The notes beneath the pieces were generated by a model. That model had not been told where the DNA came from. It made no database searches and was given only the letters and a program-made list of their open reading frames with translations. A stretch of 64,000 nucleotides of DNA from Sorangium cellulosum. Its GTDB lineage: Bacteria; Myxococcota_A; Polyangia; Polyangiales; Polyangiaceae. The position numbers and the translations under genes were made by a program. This document shows, in pieces, positions 34,761 through 42,572 of the stretch. The stretch covers positions 4,339,001-4,403,000 of the forward strand of contig NZ_CP012673.1 of the NCBI RefSeq assembly GCF_002950945.1. Reading direction: 5' to 3'. Each line of letters opens with the position of its first letter. Within the stretch, counting starts at the first letter, position 1.

Positions 34761-35336
34761 TCAGGCGCGCCCGCGGCTCTCGCCCGTCGTCAGCCCGCCG
34801 GCGATGAGGTGCGCGGCGCGCAGCGGCTCGGGCAGGTTGCCGTGCACCGAGAGCCGCGCGATCAGCGCGCTCGTGTCCTCCAGCGAGATCCCGGCGCGCT
34901 GCACGTACACGCCGCCGGCGGGCTCCATCGCGCCGGCGCGCTCGATGAGCGCCCACTTGCGGCGCCCTCCGCGGACACGTGAGAGCAGCGCGTCGCGGAT
35001 CGCCTCGAGGTTGGGGAGGCGCCGCGCCACCACCACGACGGGCAGGGAGAGGGCGTCGCGCAGCGCCGCGATGTCGACCACGTTGAAGCCCGCCACCGCG
35101 ATGCCCTGGAGCATGATCACCTGCACCTGGGCATAGAACCGGGAGCCGGAGACCATCGCGGCGATCGCCGTCGTGGCGTTCCGCCCGTCGCGGCGGACGC
35201 GGGTGGAGAGCACCCCCTCGAGGCGCAGCCCCGCGAAGACCGTCCCGACGACGGGCACGTCGCCGCGGTGGTCGCGGGCGAACGGCGCATCGTCGACGCC
35301 GATGACGTGCGAGAGGCGCCGGGGGCGAGCGGACAC
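34761..35336 (-). CDS. DUF99 (UPF0215) family protein
   Basis: A 191-residue protein from GTG 35336. HVIGVDDAPFARD at the N terminus, DVPVVGTVFAGLRLEGV and VMLQGIAVAGFNVVDI-type strands are the marks of DUF99, a family best known from archaea and distantly related to endonuclease V (RNase H-like fold). The acidic VDD supplies a likely metal ligand. A DNA- or RNA-cleaving role has been proposed for the family but is not established here. It is convergent with the outer-membrane gene and divergent from the AMIN-like gene (110-base gap). Confidence 0.85.
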   Translation of the reverse strand: MSARPRRLSHVIGVDDAPFARDHRGDVPVVGTVFAGLRLEGVLSTRVRRDGRNATTAIAAMVSGSRFYAQVQVIMLQGIAVAGFNVVDIAALRDALSLPVVVVARRLPNLEAIRDALLSRVRGGRRKWALIERAGAMEPAGGVYVQRAGISLEDTSALIARLSVHGNLPEPLRAAHLIAGGLTTGESRGRA

Positions 35337-35446
35337 GCGGCGAGCTTAACGCGCTGCAAGACGCCCCGCGCGCCTCCGCGCTTCCCCGGGCGTTCCCGCG
35401 CGCCTCCGCGCTTCTCCGGGCCGAGCGGTCGTGCTGTACTGCTATC

Positions 35447-36145
35447 GTGCGACCCCCCCGGCATCTCTCCCTGGTCCTCCCGCTGGCCCTCGCCCTCGCC
35501 CCGTCGTTCGCCCTGGCGCAGAGCGCCGCAGGCGGCGCCCCGGCGCCGGCCAGGGCCGCTGCGGCGCCGCCGAAGCCCGCCGCGCCTCCGCCGGCGGCGA
35601 GCGCGCCGCGCGCGGGCAACGCCGCCAGGCCGCAGGCCGCCCCGCCGCGGTCGTCACGCCGCGCGCGCAAGCCGAAGCAGAAGGACGCGCAGCCCGCGGC
35701 CGCCGGGAGGCCGCTCGCCACGTTCCCGGGCTTCCGCATGCTCCCGACCGGGGGCTCGCGCATCTTCGTGCAGGTCCACGGCGGCAAGGTGGACGTCGCC
35801 GAGTCGAAGGCCGCGGGGCGCCTCGTCTACCGCTTGAAGGGCACCGGGGCGATCCAGACGAACCGCTTCCCGCTCGTCACCGCGTTCTTCGCCACCCCGG
35901 TGACCCGGGTCCAGCTGGTCGAGCGGGGCAACGACCTCGACGTGGTGATCGACCTGCGCGCGGACACCGGCGCGGCCTACCGCGTGATCGAGACCGAGCA
36001 GGGCAGCGTGCTCCAGGTCGATTTCCCCGCGGCCATCCCCGAGCAGCGCGCCGCGGCGCCGGCCGAGGAGGCGCGCAAGCGCGCGGTCCGCCGCACGATC
36101 GCGCAGGAGCCCGGGACCGACGAGGAGAGCTCGTCGGACCTCTAG
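35447..36145 (+). CDS. Secreted AMIN-like domain protein
   Basis: A 232-residue protein from GTG 35447 with a signal peptide (ending SFALAQ) and a basic Ala/Pro-rich spacer (about 27-85). The C-terminal ~120 residues have the strand pattern of an AMIN-like domain (RIFVQVHGGKVDVAESKA, LVYRLKGTGAIQTNRFPLVT, DLDVVIDLRADTGAAYRVIE). AMIN domains target periplasmic proteins to cell wall or secretin complexes. The tail is charged. The match is by pattern, so confidence in the domain is moderate. The stop faces ctaA, 31 bases away. Confidence 0.7.
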   Translation: MRPPRHLSLVLPLALALAPSFALAQSAAGGAPAPARAAAAPPKPAAPPPAASAPRAGNAARPQAAPPRSSRRARKPKQKDAQPAAAGRPLATFPGFRMLPTGGSRIFVQVHGGKVDVAESKAAGRLVYRLKGTGAIQTNRFPLVTAFFATPVTRVQLVERGNDLDVVIDLRADTGAAYRVIETEQGSVLQVDFPAAIPEQRAAAPAEEARKRAVRRTIAQEPGTDEESSSDL

Positions 36146-36176
36146 CGCGGTCTTCCTCCGCCCCCGCCCGATTGCG

Positions 36177-37151
36177 TCACAGAGCGGTCGCGACGGCCTC
36201 GGGCTGCGCCTTGTCGCCGCGCGGGCCGGAGGCCGCCGCCGCGGCCGGCTCACCCAGCGCGGCGGCGGCGAGCGTGACGAGCACCATCCACAGGAAGTCG
36301 GCGAGCAGCAGGTGGACGAGCTGCATCCACACCGGCGCGAGCAGGAGCAGGTTGAGGATCCCCGCGCCGAGCTGCAGCAGCACGAGCGCCCCGGTCGCCG
36401 TCGAGAGCCGCGCGACGAGGGGCGAGGGGCGCCGGGCCGCGATCGCGCCGCGGGCGGCGAGCAGGTAGACGCCCACGAGCACCGCCACGACCGGGTGGAG
36501 CGCGCGCAGCCGCAGCAGGAAGTGCGCCGCGGGCGAGAGATCCTGGGCGATGCCCTCGCGGAGCGAGCCCGCCGCGAAGAGCGTGTCCCCGAGCGCGGCG
36601 ATCGCGCCCGTCACGCCCACCGCGAGCACGCCCGCGAGCGCGGCGCCGAGGAGCGCGCCGGTCGAGCCCTGGCCGCGCAGGCGCACGCGCCGGCCGCCGC
36701 GCGCCCAGTACAGCGTGCACGTCATGGCGCCGACGAGCAGGAAGGTGTTGATGAGGTGCACGGCCATCCAGAGCGCGCGGGCCGCCGACGCGTCGTGGGC
36801 GACGTACTCGAGCAGGACGATCCCGGCGCCGACCGCCGCCTCGGTGACCATGAACAGCATCGACGCCGCCGCGCCGCCCCGCGCCGGGTGCCCCGACGGG
36901 AAGGCGCGGAAGGCCCACACGAGCTGCAAGGCCACGAGCAGGAACGCGACGCCCGAGGTGGCCCGGTGCGTGAACTCGATGAACGTCGCCGCGCTCGGCG
37001 AGCGCGGGATCACGTCGCCGTTGCAGGTCGGCCAGTGGCTGCCGCAGCCCGCCCCCGAGCCGGTCGCTCGCACGAACGCGCCCCACAGGATCACGCCGAG
37101 CGTGAAGGTCAGCGCGACCGCCGCGAGCTTCCAGAACCGCGCCTGATTCAT
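36177..37151 (-). CDS. ctaA: Heme A synthase (COX15/CtaA family)
   Basis: A 324-residue protein with eight predicted membrane helices. It oxidises the C8 methyl of heme O to give heme A for aa3-type cytochrome oxidase. Family signatures: FVRATGSGAGCGSHWPTCNG with paired Cys in the first outer loop, and heme-ligand His in EFTHRATSG, VHLINTFLL, LRALHPVVAV and QLVHLLLAD, at the expected positions in the two four-helix halves. The start ATG 37151 has AAGGAG eight bases upstream. No ctaB (heme O synthase) or oxidase genes adjoin. A cytochrome c maturation cluster lies 3 kb away on the other strand. Confidence 0.94.
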   Translation of the reverse strand: MNQARFWKLAAVALTFTLGVILWGAFVRATGSGAGCGSHWPTCNGDVIPRSPSAATFIEFTHRATSGVAFLLVALQLVWAFRAFPSGHPARGGAAASMLFMVTEAAVGAGIVLLEYVAHDASAARALWMAVHLINTFLLVGAMTCTLYWARGGRRVRLRGQGSTGALLGAALAGVLAVGVTGAIAALGDTLFAAGSLREGIAQDLSPAAHFLLRLRALHPVVAVLVGVYLLAARGAIAARRPSPLVARLSTATGALVLLQLGAGILNLLLLAPVWMQLVHLLLADFLWMVLVTLAAAALGEPAAAAASGPRGDKAQPEAVATAL

Positions 37152-37371
37152 GGGGTCTCCTTACCGCGAAACCCGCGCGACGGCAGCCGTGCCCGACGCG
37201 CAACACGCGCGCAATTCATGCGTGTTCCCTGCGTGTACAGCGCGCGTGTGCGAATGCGTGGGCGGCGTGGGCGAGCGCGCGCCCGCGCGACGTTCCGCCC
37301 CGCGGGCGAGCAGGCGGCAGGCTGCGCCGCGCGATCCCGTTGCGCCCCGCCGCGCCCGAAGGGAGGATGTC

Positions 37372-38796
37372 GTGGTGCCGCTCAGCGAGGAACTCCGGGG
37401 CGCCCTGCCTCCCATGCCCGTCGAGCTCACGGGCCCCCGTGCGGCCAGGATCGTGGTCGCGGACGACGACCGGCTCGCGCGCCAGATGCTGGTGAGCATC
37501 CTGCAGAGGGCCGGCTTCGTGGTCGAGGCGGTGGACGACGGCCAGGAGGCGATCGAGCTCATCGGCCGGGGAGGGGTCGACCTCGCGCTGCTCGACATCG
37601 TGATGCCGAGGCTCACGGGCCTCGAGGCGTGCCGGCTGCTGAAGGGCATGACCACCGAGACGTTCCTCCCCGTGGTGCTGGTCACGGCGAAGACCGACAC
37701 CGCGAGCCGGGTCGAGGGGCTCAAGATCGGCGCCGACGACTACGTCTGCAAGCCGTTCGACGAGGACGAGCTCCTCGCGCGCGTCGCCGCGATGCTGCGG
37801 ATCAAGCGGCTGCACGACCACGTCGCGGCGCAGCGCTCCTACCTGGAGCAGCTCTCCATCCACGACGAGATGACCGGGCTCTACAACTACCGCTACCTCT
37901 TCACGCGCCTGAACGAGGAGTTCAAGCGCGCCGAGCGGTACCACGAGCCGTTCGCCTGCGTGCTCGTCGACATCGACCGGCTGAAGGCGCTGAACGATGC
38001 CGGCGGGCGCTCGCTCGGCGACGCCGTGATCCGGCGCGTCGCGGACGGGATCCGCCGCTCGGTCCGGGAGGTGGACGTGGTCGCGCGTTACGGCGGCGAG
38101 GAGTTCCTCATCGTCCTGCCGAGCACCCATTTCGCGGGGTCGCTGACGGTCGCCGAGCGGATCTGGCGCGAGGCCTCCGGCAACCCGGTCGAGTTCGGCG
38201 GGGCGGCGAGGCCCTGCACCGTGTCGATCGGCGTCGCGCTCTACCCGTCGCGCGACGTGCGCACGAAGGACGCGCTGATCCGCGCCGCCGAGAGCGCGCT
38301 CCACCAGGCGAAGCGCGAGGGCGGCAACCGGATCTGCGTCTTCCAGCAGCACGGCCACATCTACACGCCCACGGGCGGCGCCGAGGCGCAGGCCCCCCCC
38401 GCCGCCGCCGGCCAAGCTCCGGAAGTCCAGCGATCCCGCCTTCCTCGCGGCCCAGGACGAGCCGAGGGAGCCGCCCTCGCGGCGGACCGGGGAGCTTGCG
38501 CCCCTCACCTCGACGCGCAAGCCGATCGACCAGCGCTAGCCGCAGCCCGCCCCCTCGCGAGCGCGCGGCCTGCTCGTGCTACGGTGCGCCGAAAATGGCC
38601 CGACGCGCTGTACGAGGTGCCCTCGCCGCCGCCGCCGTCTCCCTCGCGGTCTGGCTCGCCCCGTCCCCCGCCGCCGCGGACACCCGCGGCGCGGAAGCCC
38701 CCGCGCAGCGCGCGGCGGTCGTCCACGACCTCCCCCGCGTCCTCGCGCTCGCCGACCGCAACCACCCGAACATCGCCGCCGCCCGCGCGAAGCTGA
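37372..38796 (+). CDS. Response regulator diguanylate cyclase (REC-GGDEF), apparent frameshift at 3' end
   Basis: The start is GTG 37372 (or 37375) after GGGAGG. The receiver domain (about residues 22-140) has DDDRL, phospho-acceptor Asp in LLDIVMPRLTG, VTAKTD and KPFDEDEL. A short helix leads to a GGDEF domain (about 160-330) with YGGEEFLIV and an upstream RxxD inhibitory site (REVD, five residues before), so it should make cyclic di-GMP and be product-inhibited. After eight C residues (38393-38400) the open frame turns into Arg/Ser/Pro shadow sequence and overlaps the TolC-like gene by about 200 bases. The alternative frame reads KLRKSSDPAFLAAQDEP and stops at 38537-38539. The true end is probably 38539, reached through a one-base shift in the C tract. 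Confidence 0.88.
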   Translation: MVPLSEELRGALPPMPVELTGPRAARIVVADDDRLARQMLVSILQRAGFVVEAVDDGQEAIELIGRGGVDLALLDIVMPRLTGLEACRLLKGMTTETFLPVVLVTAKTDTASRVEGLKIGADDYVCKPFDEDELLARVAAMLRIKRLHDHVAAQRSYLEQLSIHDEMTGLYNYRYLFTRLNEEFKRAERYHEPFACVLVDIDRLKALNDAGGRSLGDAVIRRVADGIRRSVREVDVVARYGGEEFLIVLPSTHFAGSLTVAERIWREASGNPVEFGGAARPCTVSIGVALYPSRDVRTKDALIRAAESALHQAKREGGNRICVFQQHGHIYTPTGGAEAQAPPAAAGQAPEVQRSRLPRGPGRAEGAALAADRGACAPHLDAQADRPALAAARPLASARPARATVRRKWPDALYEVPSPPPPSPSRSGSPRPPPPRTPAARKPPRSARRSSTTSPASSRSPTATTRTSPPPARS

Positions 38797-39989
38797 GCCA
38801 GGTCCGCGCGCAGCTCGACGAGGCCCACTACGCCCCGTTCTCCCAGTTCAAGCTGACGGGCGGCGTCGCGCTCGCGCCCACCGTCCGCGGCAACAACGTC
38901 TTCAGCCCGAACACCGACGTCTCGCTCACCTCGAGCCTCGGCGTCGCGTGGCGCGCGGGCATCGACGGCGTCGTGCCGCTCTGGACGTTCGGCAAGATCA
39001 CGAGCCTCTGGGACGCCGCCGCGGCGAACGTCCGCGTGAACCAGGCGAACGTCGAGAAGGAGCGCGACGCGGTGCGGCTCGACGTCCGCAAGGCTTACTT
39101 CGGCCTCCAGCTCGCGCGCGACTCGCGGAGCCTGCTCATCGACGTGCGATCCGAGATGGACAAGGCGCTGCGGCGCCTCGAGGAGCAGGTCGAGGCCGAA
39201 GAGGGGGATCCGATCGAGCTGCTCAAGCTCCAGACCTTCGGGGCCGAGCTCGAGGCGCGCGCGGCGGAGGTGGAAAAATTCATCGCGATCGCGCTCGCAG
39301 GGCTGCGCTTTTACACGGGCGTCCCGGACCTCGACATCCCCGACGTGCCCATCCGCCCGCCGGCGCACCGGCTCGGGCACCTCACCCGCTACCTGACGGC
39401 GGCGCGCCTGTACCGCCCGGAGCTCGCGCAGGCGCGCGCGGGCCTGGACGCGCGGACGGCGCAGGTGCGGCTCGCGCGCGCCCAGCTGTTCCCCGACATC
39501 GGCCTCGGCCTGCAGGTCGGGATGAGCGCCGCGCCCGAGGTCGCGAACCAGCTGAACCCGTTCACGAGCGACCCCGGCAACTACTTCCACTACGGCGCCG
39601 CCCTCGTGCTGCAGTGGAAGCTCGATCTGCTCCCGCAGTCGGCGCGCGTCCGCTTCGCCGAGGCGCAGCTCGACGAGATGGCCGCGACGCAGCGCTTCGC
39701 CATGGGCGGGGTCGCCACCGAGGTCGAGACCGCCTACGCCGAGGTCGTCGAGGCGCAGCGGCGCCTCGACGCCTACGCGAAGGCCGCCAAGTACGGGAAG
39801 CGGTGGCTCGTGATGGTGCAGCAAGGAATCGACGTCGGGACGATGACGGACAAGGATCTCATCGATCCGGCCAAGGCGTACGCCACGAACCGGTTCAACC
39901 AGCTGAACGCGACGATGGATCTCGACATGGCGATGTCGCGCCTCGCGAAGGCCACCGGCTGGGACGCGATCGCGCCGGACGGCACCTGA
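38595..39989 (+). CDS. TolC-family outer-membrane efflux protein
   Basis: A 464-residue protein from ATG 38595 with a signal peptide ending PSPAAAD. Two repeated helical-hairpin halves carry the family features: VLALADRNHPNIAAARAKL near the start, long coiled-coil helices (ALRRLEEQVEAEEGDPIELL), the mirrored RPELAQARAGLDARTAQVRL in the second half, and LFPDIGLGLQVG in a barrel strand. TolC proteins form trimeric exit ducts for efflux pumps or type I secretion. No inner-membrane pump or adaptor gene adjoins, so the partner is unknown. The ribosome binding site is weak. Confidence 0.88.
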   Translation: MARRAVRGALAAAAVSLAVWLAPSPAAADTRGAEAPAQRAAVVHDLPRVLALADRNHPNIAAARAKLSQVRAQLDEAHYAPFSQFKLTGGVALAPTVRGNNVFSPNTDVSLTSSLGVAWRAGIDGVVPLWTFGKITSLWDAAAANVRVNQANVEKERDAVRLDVRKAYFGLQLARDSRSLLIDVRSEMDKALRRLEEQVEAEEGDPIELLKLQTFGAELEARAAEVEKFIAIALAGLRFYTGVPDLDIPDVPIRPPAHRLGHLTRYLTAARLYRPELAQARAGLDARTAQVRLARAQLFPDIGLGLQVGMSAAPEVANQLNPFTSDPGNYFHYGAALVLQWKLDLLPQSARVRFAEAQLDEMAATQRFAMGGVATEVETAYAEVVEAQRRLDAYAKAAKYGKRWLVMVQQGIDVGTMTDKDLIDPAKAYATNRFNQLNATMDLDMAMSRLAKATGWDAIAPDGT

Positions 39990-40077
39990 GCCGGGGGCCG
40001 GCTCGCCCCCTCTCGGCCGTCCGGGCGTCACCTCGGCTTGAACGCGACGGTCCTTGGCACTACGGTGGCGCGCCATC

Positions 40078-40863
40078 ATGGGAGCCGACGACGGGCGGGC
40101 GCCGCGGAAGGCGGCTTTGGCAGCGGGCGGTGAGGCGGTGAGGCGCGGCGCGAGAGGCGCCGGCGCGGCCTCCACCATCGGGTTCTCGGTGCTGCTCGCG
40201 GCGTCGGCCGCCGCGATCATCGGCACGCTCCACTTCGTCGCCTACGTCGTGCCGACGGAGGCCTCGATGGGGATCGTGCAGAAGATCTTCTACTTCCACG
40301 CCCCCGCCGGCTACGCGATGTACCTCGGCGCGACCGCCTGCTTCATCGGCTCCGCCGGCTACCTCGCGCGCGGCACGCAGTGGTGGGACTCGCTGGCCAA
40401 GTCCGGCGCGCAGGTCGCGGTGGCGATGGGCCTGATCGTCCTCATCACCGGCCCGCTGTGGGCCGCCAAGGCCTGGGGCGTGTACTGGACGTGGGACCCG
40501 CGCCTGACCACCTCGCTGCTGAGCGTCCTCATCTACATCGCGTATGTCGTGCTCCGCGCTTTCACCGGCGACAGCCACGCCGAGCGCAAGTTCGCGGCGG
40601 CGCTCGGCGTGCTCGGCGCGGCGAACCTGCCGATCATCCACTATTCGGTGAAGATGTGGGGCGGTAACCACCCCACGGTCATCACAGGCAAGGGCGGCGG
40701 CCTCGGGCACCCTGACATGAAGCTGGCGCTCGGCTTCGGCTTCCTCTCGTTCACCCTGCTCGCCATCGCGCTCCTGTGGGCGCGCCTCCGCGTGGACCTC
40801 GCGTCCGCGCGGCTCGCAGAGGTCGAGCAAGAGGCCCTCGAAGTCGGCATCGGAGAGGACTGA
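40078..40863 (+). CDS. ccmC: Cytochrome c maturation heme-handling protein CcmC
   Basis: A 261-residue protein from ATG 40078 with six predicted membrane helices and a basic cytoplasmic N terminus longer than usual (about 35 residues). The Trp-rich heme-binding WWD-type motif is WGVYWTWDPRLTTSLL. Conserved His in IFYFHAPAGYAMY and NLPIIHYSVKMWGGNHP fit the two axial ligands. CcmC delivers heme to CcmE during cytochrome c assembly in the periplasm. The next two small genes follow with 4 bases and a 1-base overlap, forming one unit. ccmA, ccmB, ccmE and ccmF are not in the window. Confidence 0.94.
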   Translation: MGADDGRAPRKAALAAGGEAVRRGARGAGAASTIGFSVLLAASAAAIIGTLHFVAYVVPTEASMGIVQKIFYFHAPAGYAMYLGATACFIGSAGYLARGTQWWDSLAKSGAQVAVAMGLIVLITGPLWAAKAWGVYWTWDPRLTTSLLSVLIYIAYVVLRAFTGDSHAERKFAAALGVLGAANLPIIHYSVKMWGGNHPTVITGKGGGLGHPDMKLALGFGFLSFTLLAIALLWARLRVDLASARLAEVEQEALEVGIGED

Positions 40864-40867
40864 GAAC

Positions 40868-41161
40868 GTGAATCCCCATCATTCCTTGTTCGCGCACGCG
40901 GCCCTGCAGCAGCCGGCCACCCCCACGACCGCCGGCGCCGCGGCTGACGACCGAGCGCAGGCGTTCCGCGCCGTGCAGGGCGGGAACGAGCTCCAGAGCG
41001 GGGAGAAGCTGCTCGTGGAGGCCTACGCCGCGATCTGGCTCATCATCTTCGGGCTGGTCTTCCTGTCCTGGCGCCGGCAGAAGCAGATCGACCGGCGCAT
41101 CGACGCGCTCGAGGCCGCCGTGCAGAAGGCGCGCGCCGGCTCGGGCCAGGGGACGAGCTGA
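40868..41161 (+). CDS. CcmD-like single-pass membrane protein
   Basis: A 97-residue product from GTG 40868, four bases after ccmC. One membrane helix in LLVEAYAAIWLIIFGLVFL is followed by basic WRRQKQIDRRIDALE, the pattern of CcmD and CcmD-like proteins that hold CcmC and CcmE together. The N-terminal 45 residues are longer and less conserved than in enterobacterial CcmD. The assignment rests on this pattern and the position after ccmC. Confidence 0.75.
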   Translation: MNPHHSLFAHAALQQPATPTTAGAAADDRAQAFRAVQGGNELQSGEKLLVEAYAAIWLIIFGLVFLSWRRQKQIDRRIDALEAAVQKARAGSGQGTS

Positions 41162-41304
41162 TGCCCAACCTGGGGGAGATGACCCCGCAGCACGCGCTCT
41201 ACATCCCCGTCGTGCTGATGCTGGGGCTGATCGTCGGCTACATCCTGGGCAGCCGCGCCGTGCGCGCCGAGCTAGAGCGACGTAAGCGCAGAATGAAGGA
41301 GTGA
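41161..41304 (+). CDS. 47-residue membrane peptide in the ccm unit
   Basis: The ATG at 41161 overlaps the CcmD-like stop by one base (TGATG) and the frame ends at TGA 41302-41304. The product begins MPNLGEMTPQHALYIPVVLM, continues into the hydrophobic LGLIVGYILGSRA and ends in a highly basic tail (ELERRKRRMKE). It is thus a single-pass protein with a positive cytoplasmic end. Translational coupling, GC-rich third positions and a sensible topology argue that it is a real gene. It may be a small partner of the CcmC/CcmD-like pair; the family is not recognised. Confidence 0.7.
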   Translation: MPNLGEMTPQHALYIPVVLMLGLIVGYILGSRAVRAELERRKRRMKE

Positions 41305-41383
41305 CGGGGCGCGAGCTCCCGCCCCTCGTTGCCAGCGGAGCGCGGCCGTCGCCGCACCCCGCCATCCATGCCGGAGGTCCAAG

Positions 41384-42523
41384 GTGGTCGATTTCTCTGT
41401 CAGCGAAGAGCACAAGGCGCTCATCGACACGGCGCGCCGCTTCACGAAGGAGCGCATCATCCCGATCGCGGCCGAGTGCGACCAGAAGTCGTACTTCCCG
41501 ATGGACGTCTTCGAGGAGGGCTGGAACATCGGCCTCGTCAACCCGAGCTGCCCGGCCGAGTACGGCGGCTCGGGGATGGGCGAGCTCGAGACCGCGCTGC
41601 TCGTGGAGGAGCTCTCCTACGGGTGTACCGGCATCCAGACGAGCTTCCTCGCGAACGGGCTCGCGCTGACGCCGATCAAGCTCGCCGGCAGCGAGGAGCA
41701 GAAGAAGAAGTACCTCGGCATGCTCACGGCCGAGCCGATCATGGCGAGCTACTGCACGAGCGAGCCCGACGCCGGCAGCGACGTCGCCGGCCTCAAGACC
41801 CGCTTCACGAAGCACGGCGACGACTACGTGCTGAACGGGCAGAAGTGCTGGATCACGAACGCGAGCTACGCGCGCTTCTACGTGATCTTCGCGACCTCGA
41901 ACCCGGAGCTCCGGCACAAGGGGATCGCGGCGTTCATCGTCGATCGCGACACGCCGGGCCTGCGCGTCGGCAAGAAGGAGGACAAGCTCGGCCAGCGCGC
42001 GAGCGACACCGCGCAGGTGTTCCTCGAGGACGTGAAGGTGCCGAAGGCGAACCTGCTCGCGCCGGAGGGGCAAGGGTTCAAGCTCGCGATGGAGACCTTC
42101 AACCAGACCCGCCCCGACATCGGCGCGGCGGCGACCGGCCTGATGCGCCGCTGCATCGATGAGTGCGTCGCCTACGCCAAGGAGCGCAAGACGTTCGGCC
42201 AGCCGATCGCCAACCACCAGCTCATCCAGTGGATGATCGCGGAGATGGCGATCCGCGCCGAGGGGACGCGCCTGCTCTACCAGAAGGCCGCGTGGAACCT
42301 CGACCACGGCGTGCGCGATCCCATCGTCTCGAGCTTCGCGAAGGCGTACGGCGCCGACAGCGCGATGCAGACCGCCGTCGACGCCGTCCAGGTGTTCGGC
42401 GGCAACGGCTACGTGAAGGAGTACCCCGTCGAGAAGATGATGCGGGACGCCAAGGTCCTCCAGATCTACGAGGGCACGAGCCAGATCCAGCGCATCGTCA
42501 TCGCGCGCCAGCTCCTCGCCTGA
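41384..42523 (+). CDS. Acyl-CoA dehydrogenase
   Basis: A 379-residue flavoenzyme from GTG 41384 (GGAGG eight bases before). It follows the medium/short-chain acyl-CoA dehydrogenase plan: helical N domain, FAD-binding YCTSEPDAGSDVAG and CWITNASYA in the middle domain, and VFGGNGYVKEYPVEKMMRD then QIYEGTSQIQR in the C-terminal helices. The Glu of YEGTSQ is the catalytic base, so the enzyme should introduce the alpha-beta double bond in fatty acyl-CoA beta-oxidation or amino-acid breakdown. No etfAB or other beta-oxidation gene is adjacent. Chain-length preference cannot be told. Confidence 0.95.
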   Translation: MVDFSVSEEHKALIDTARRFTKERIIPIAAECDQKSYFPMDVFEEGWNIGLVNPSCPAEYGGSGMGELETALLVEELSYGCTGIQTSFLANGLALTPIKLAGSEEQKKKYLGMLTAEPIMASYCTSEPDAGSDVAGLKTRFTKHGDDYVLNGQKCWITNASYARFYVIFATSNPELRHKGIAAFIVDRDTPGLRVGKKEDKLGQRASDTAQVFLEDVKVPKANLLAPEGQGFKLAMETFNQTRPDIGAAATGLMRRCIDECVAYAKERKTFGQPIANHQLIQWMIAEMAIRAEGTRLLYQKAAWNLDHGVRDPIVSSFAKAYGADSAMQTAVDAVQVFGGNGYVKEYPVEKMMRDAKVLQIYEGTSQIQRIVIARQLLA

Positions 42524-42572
42524 CCGCGGCGCGCCGGCGTCCCGTGAGGCCCGCCGGCCGCCGCCCCTCGGT

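Noticed and set aside
37150..37371. Upstream extension of the response regulator gene to 37150
   Set aside because: The extra 74 codons overlap the ctaA start, are Arg/Ala/Cys-rich and lack a ribosome binding site; GTG 37372 follows GGGAGG.
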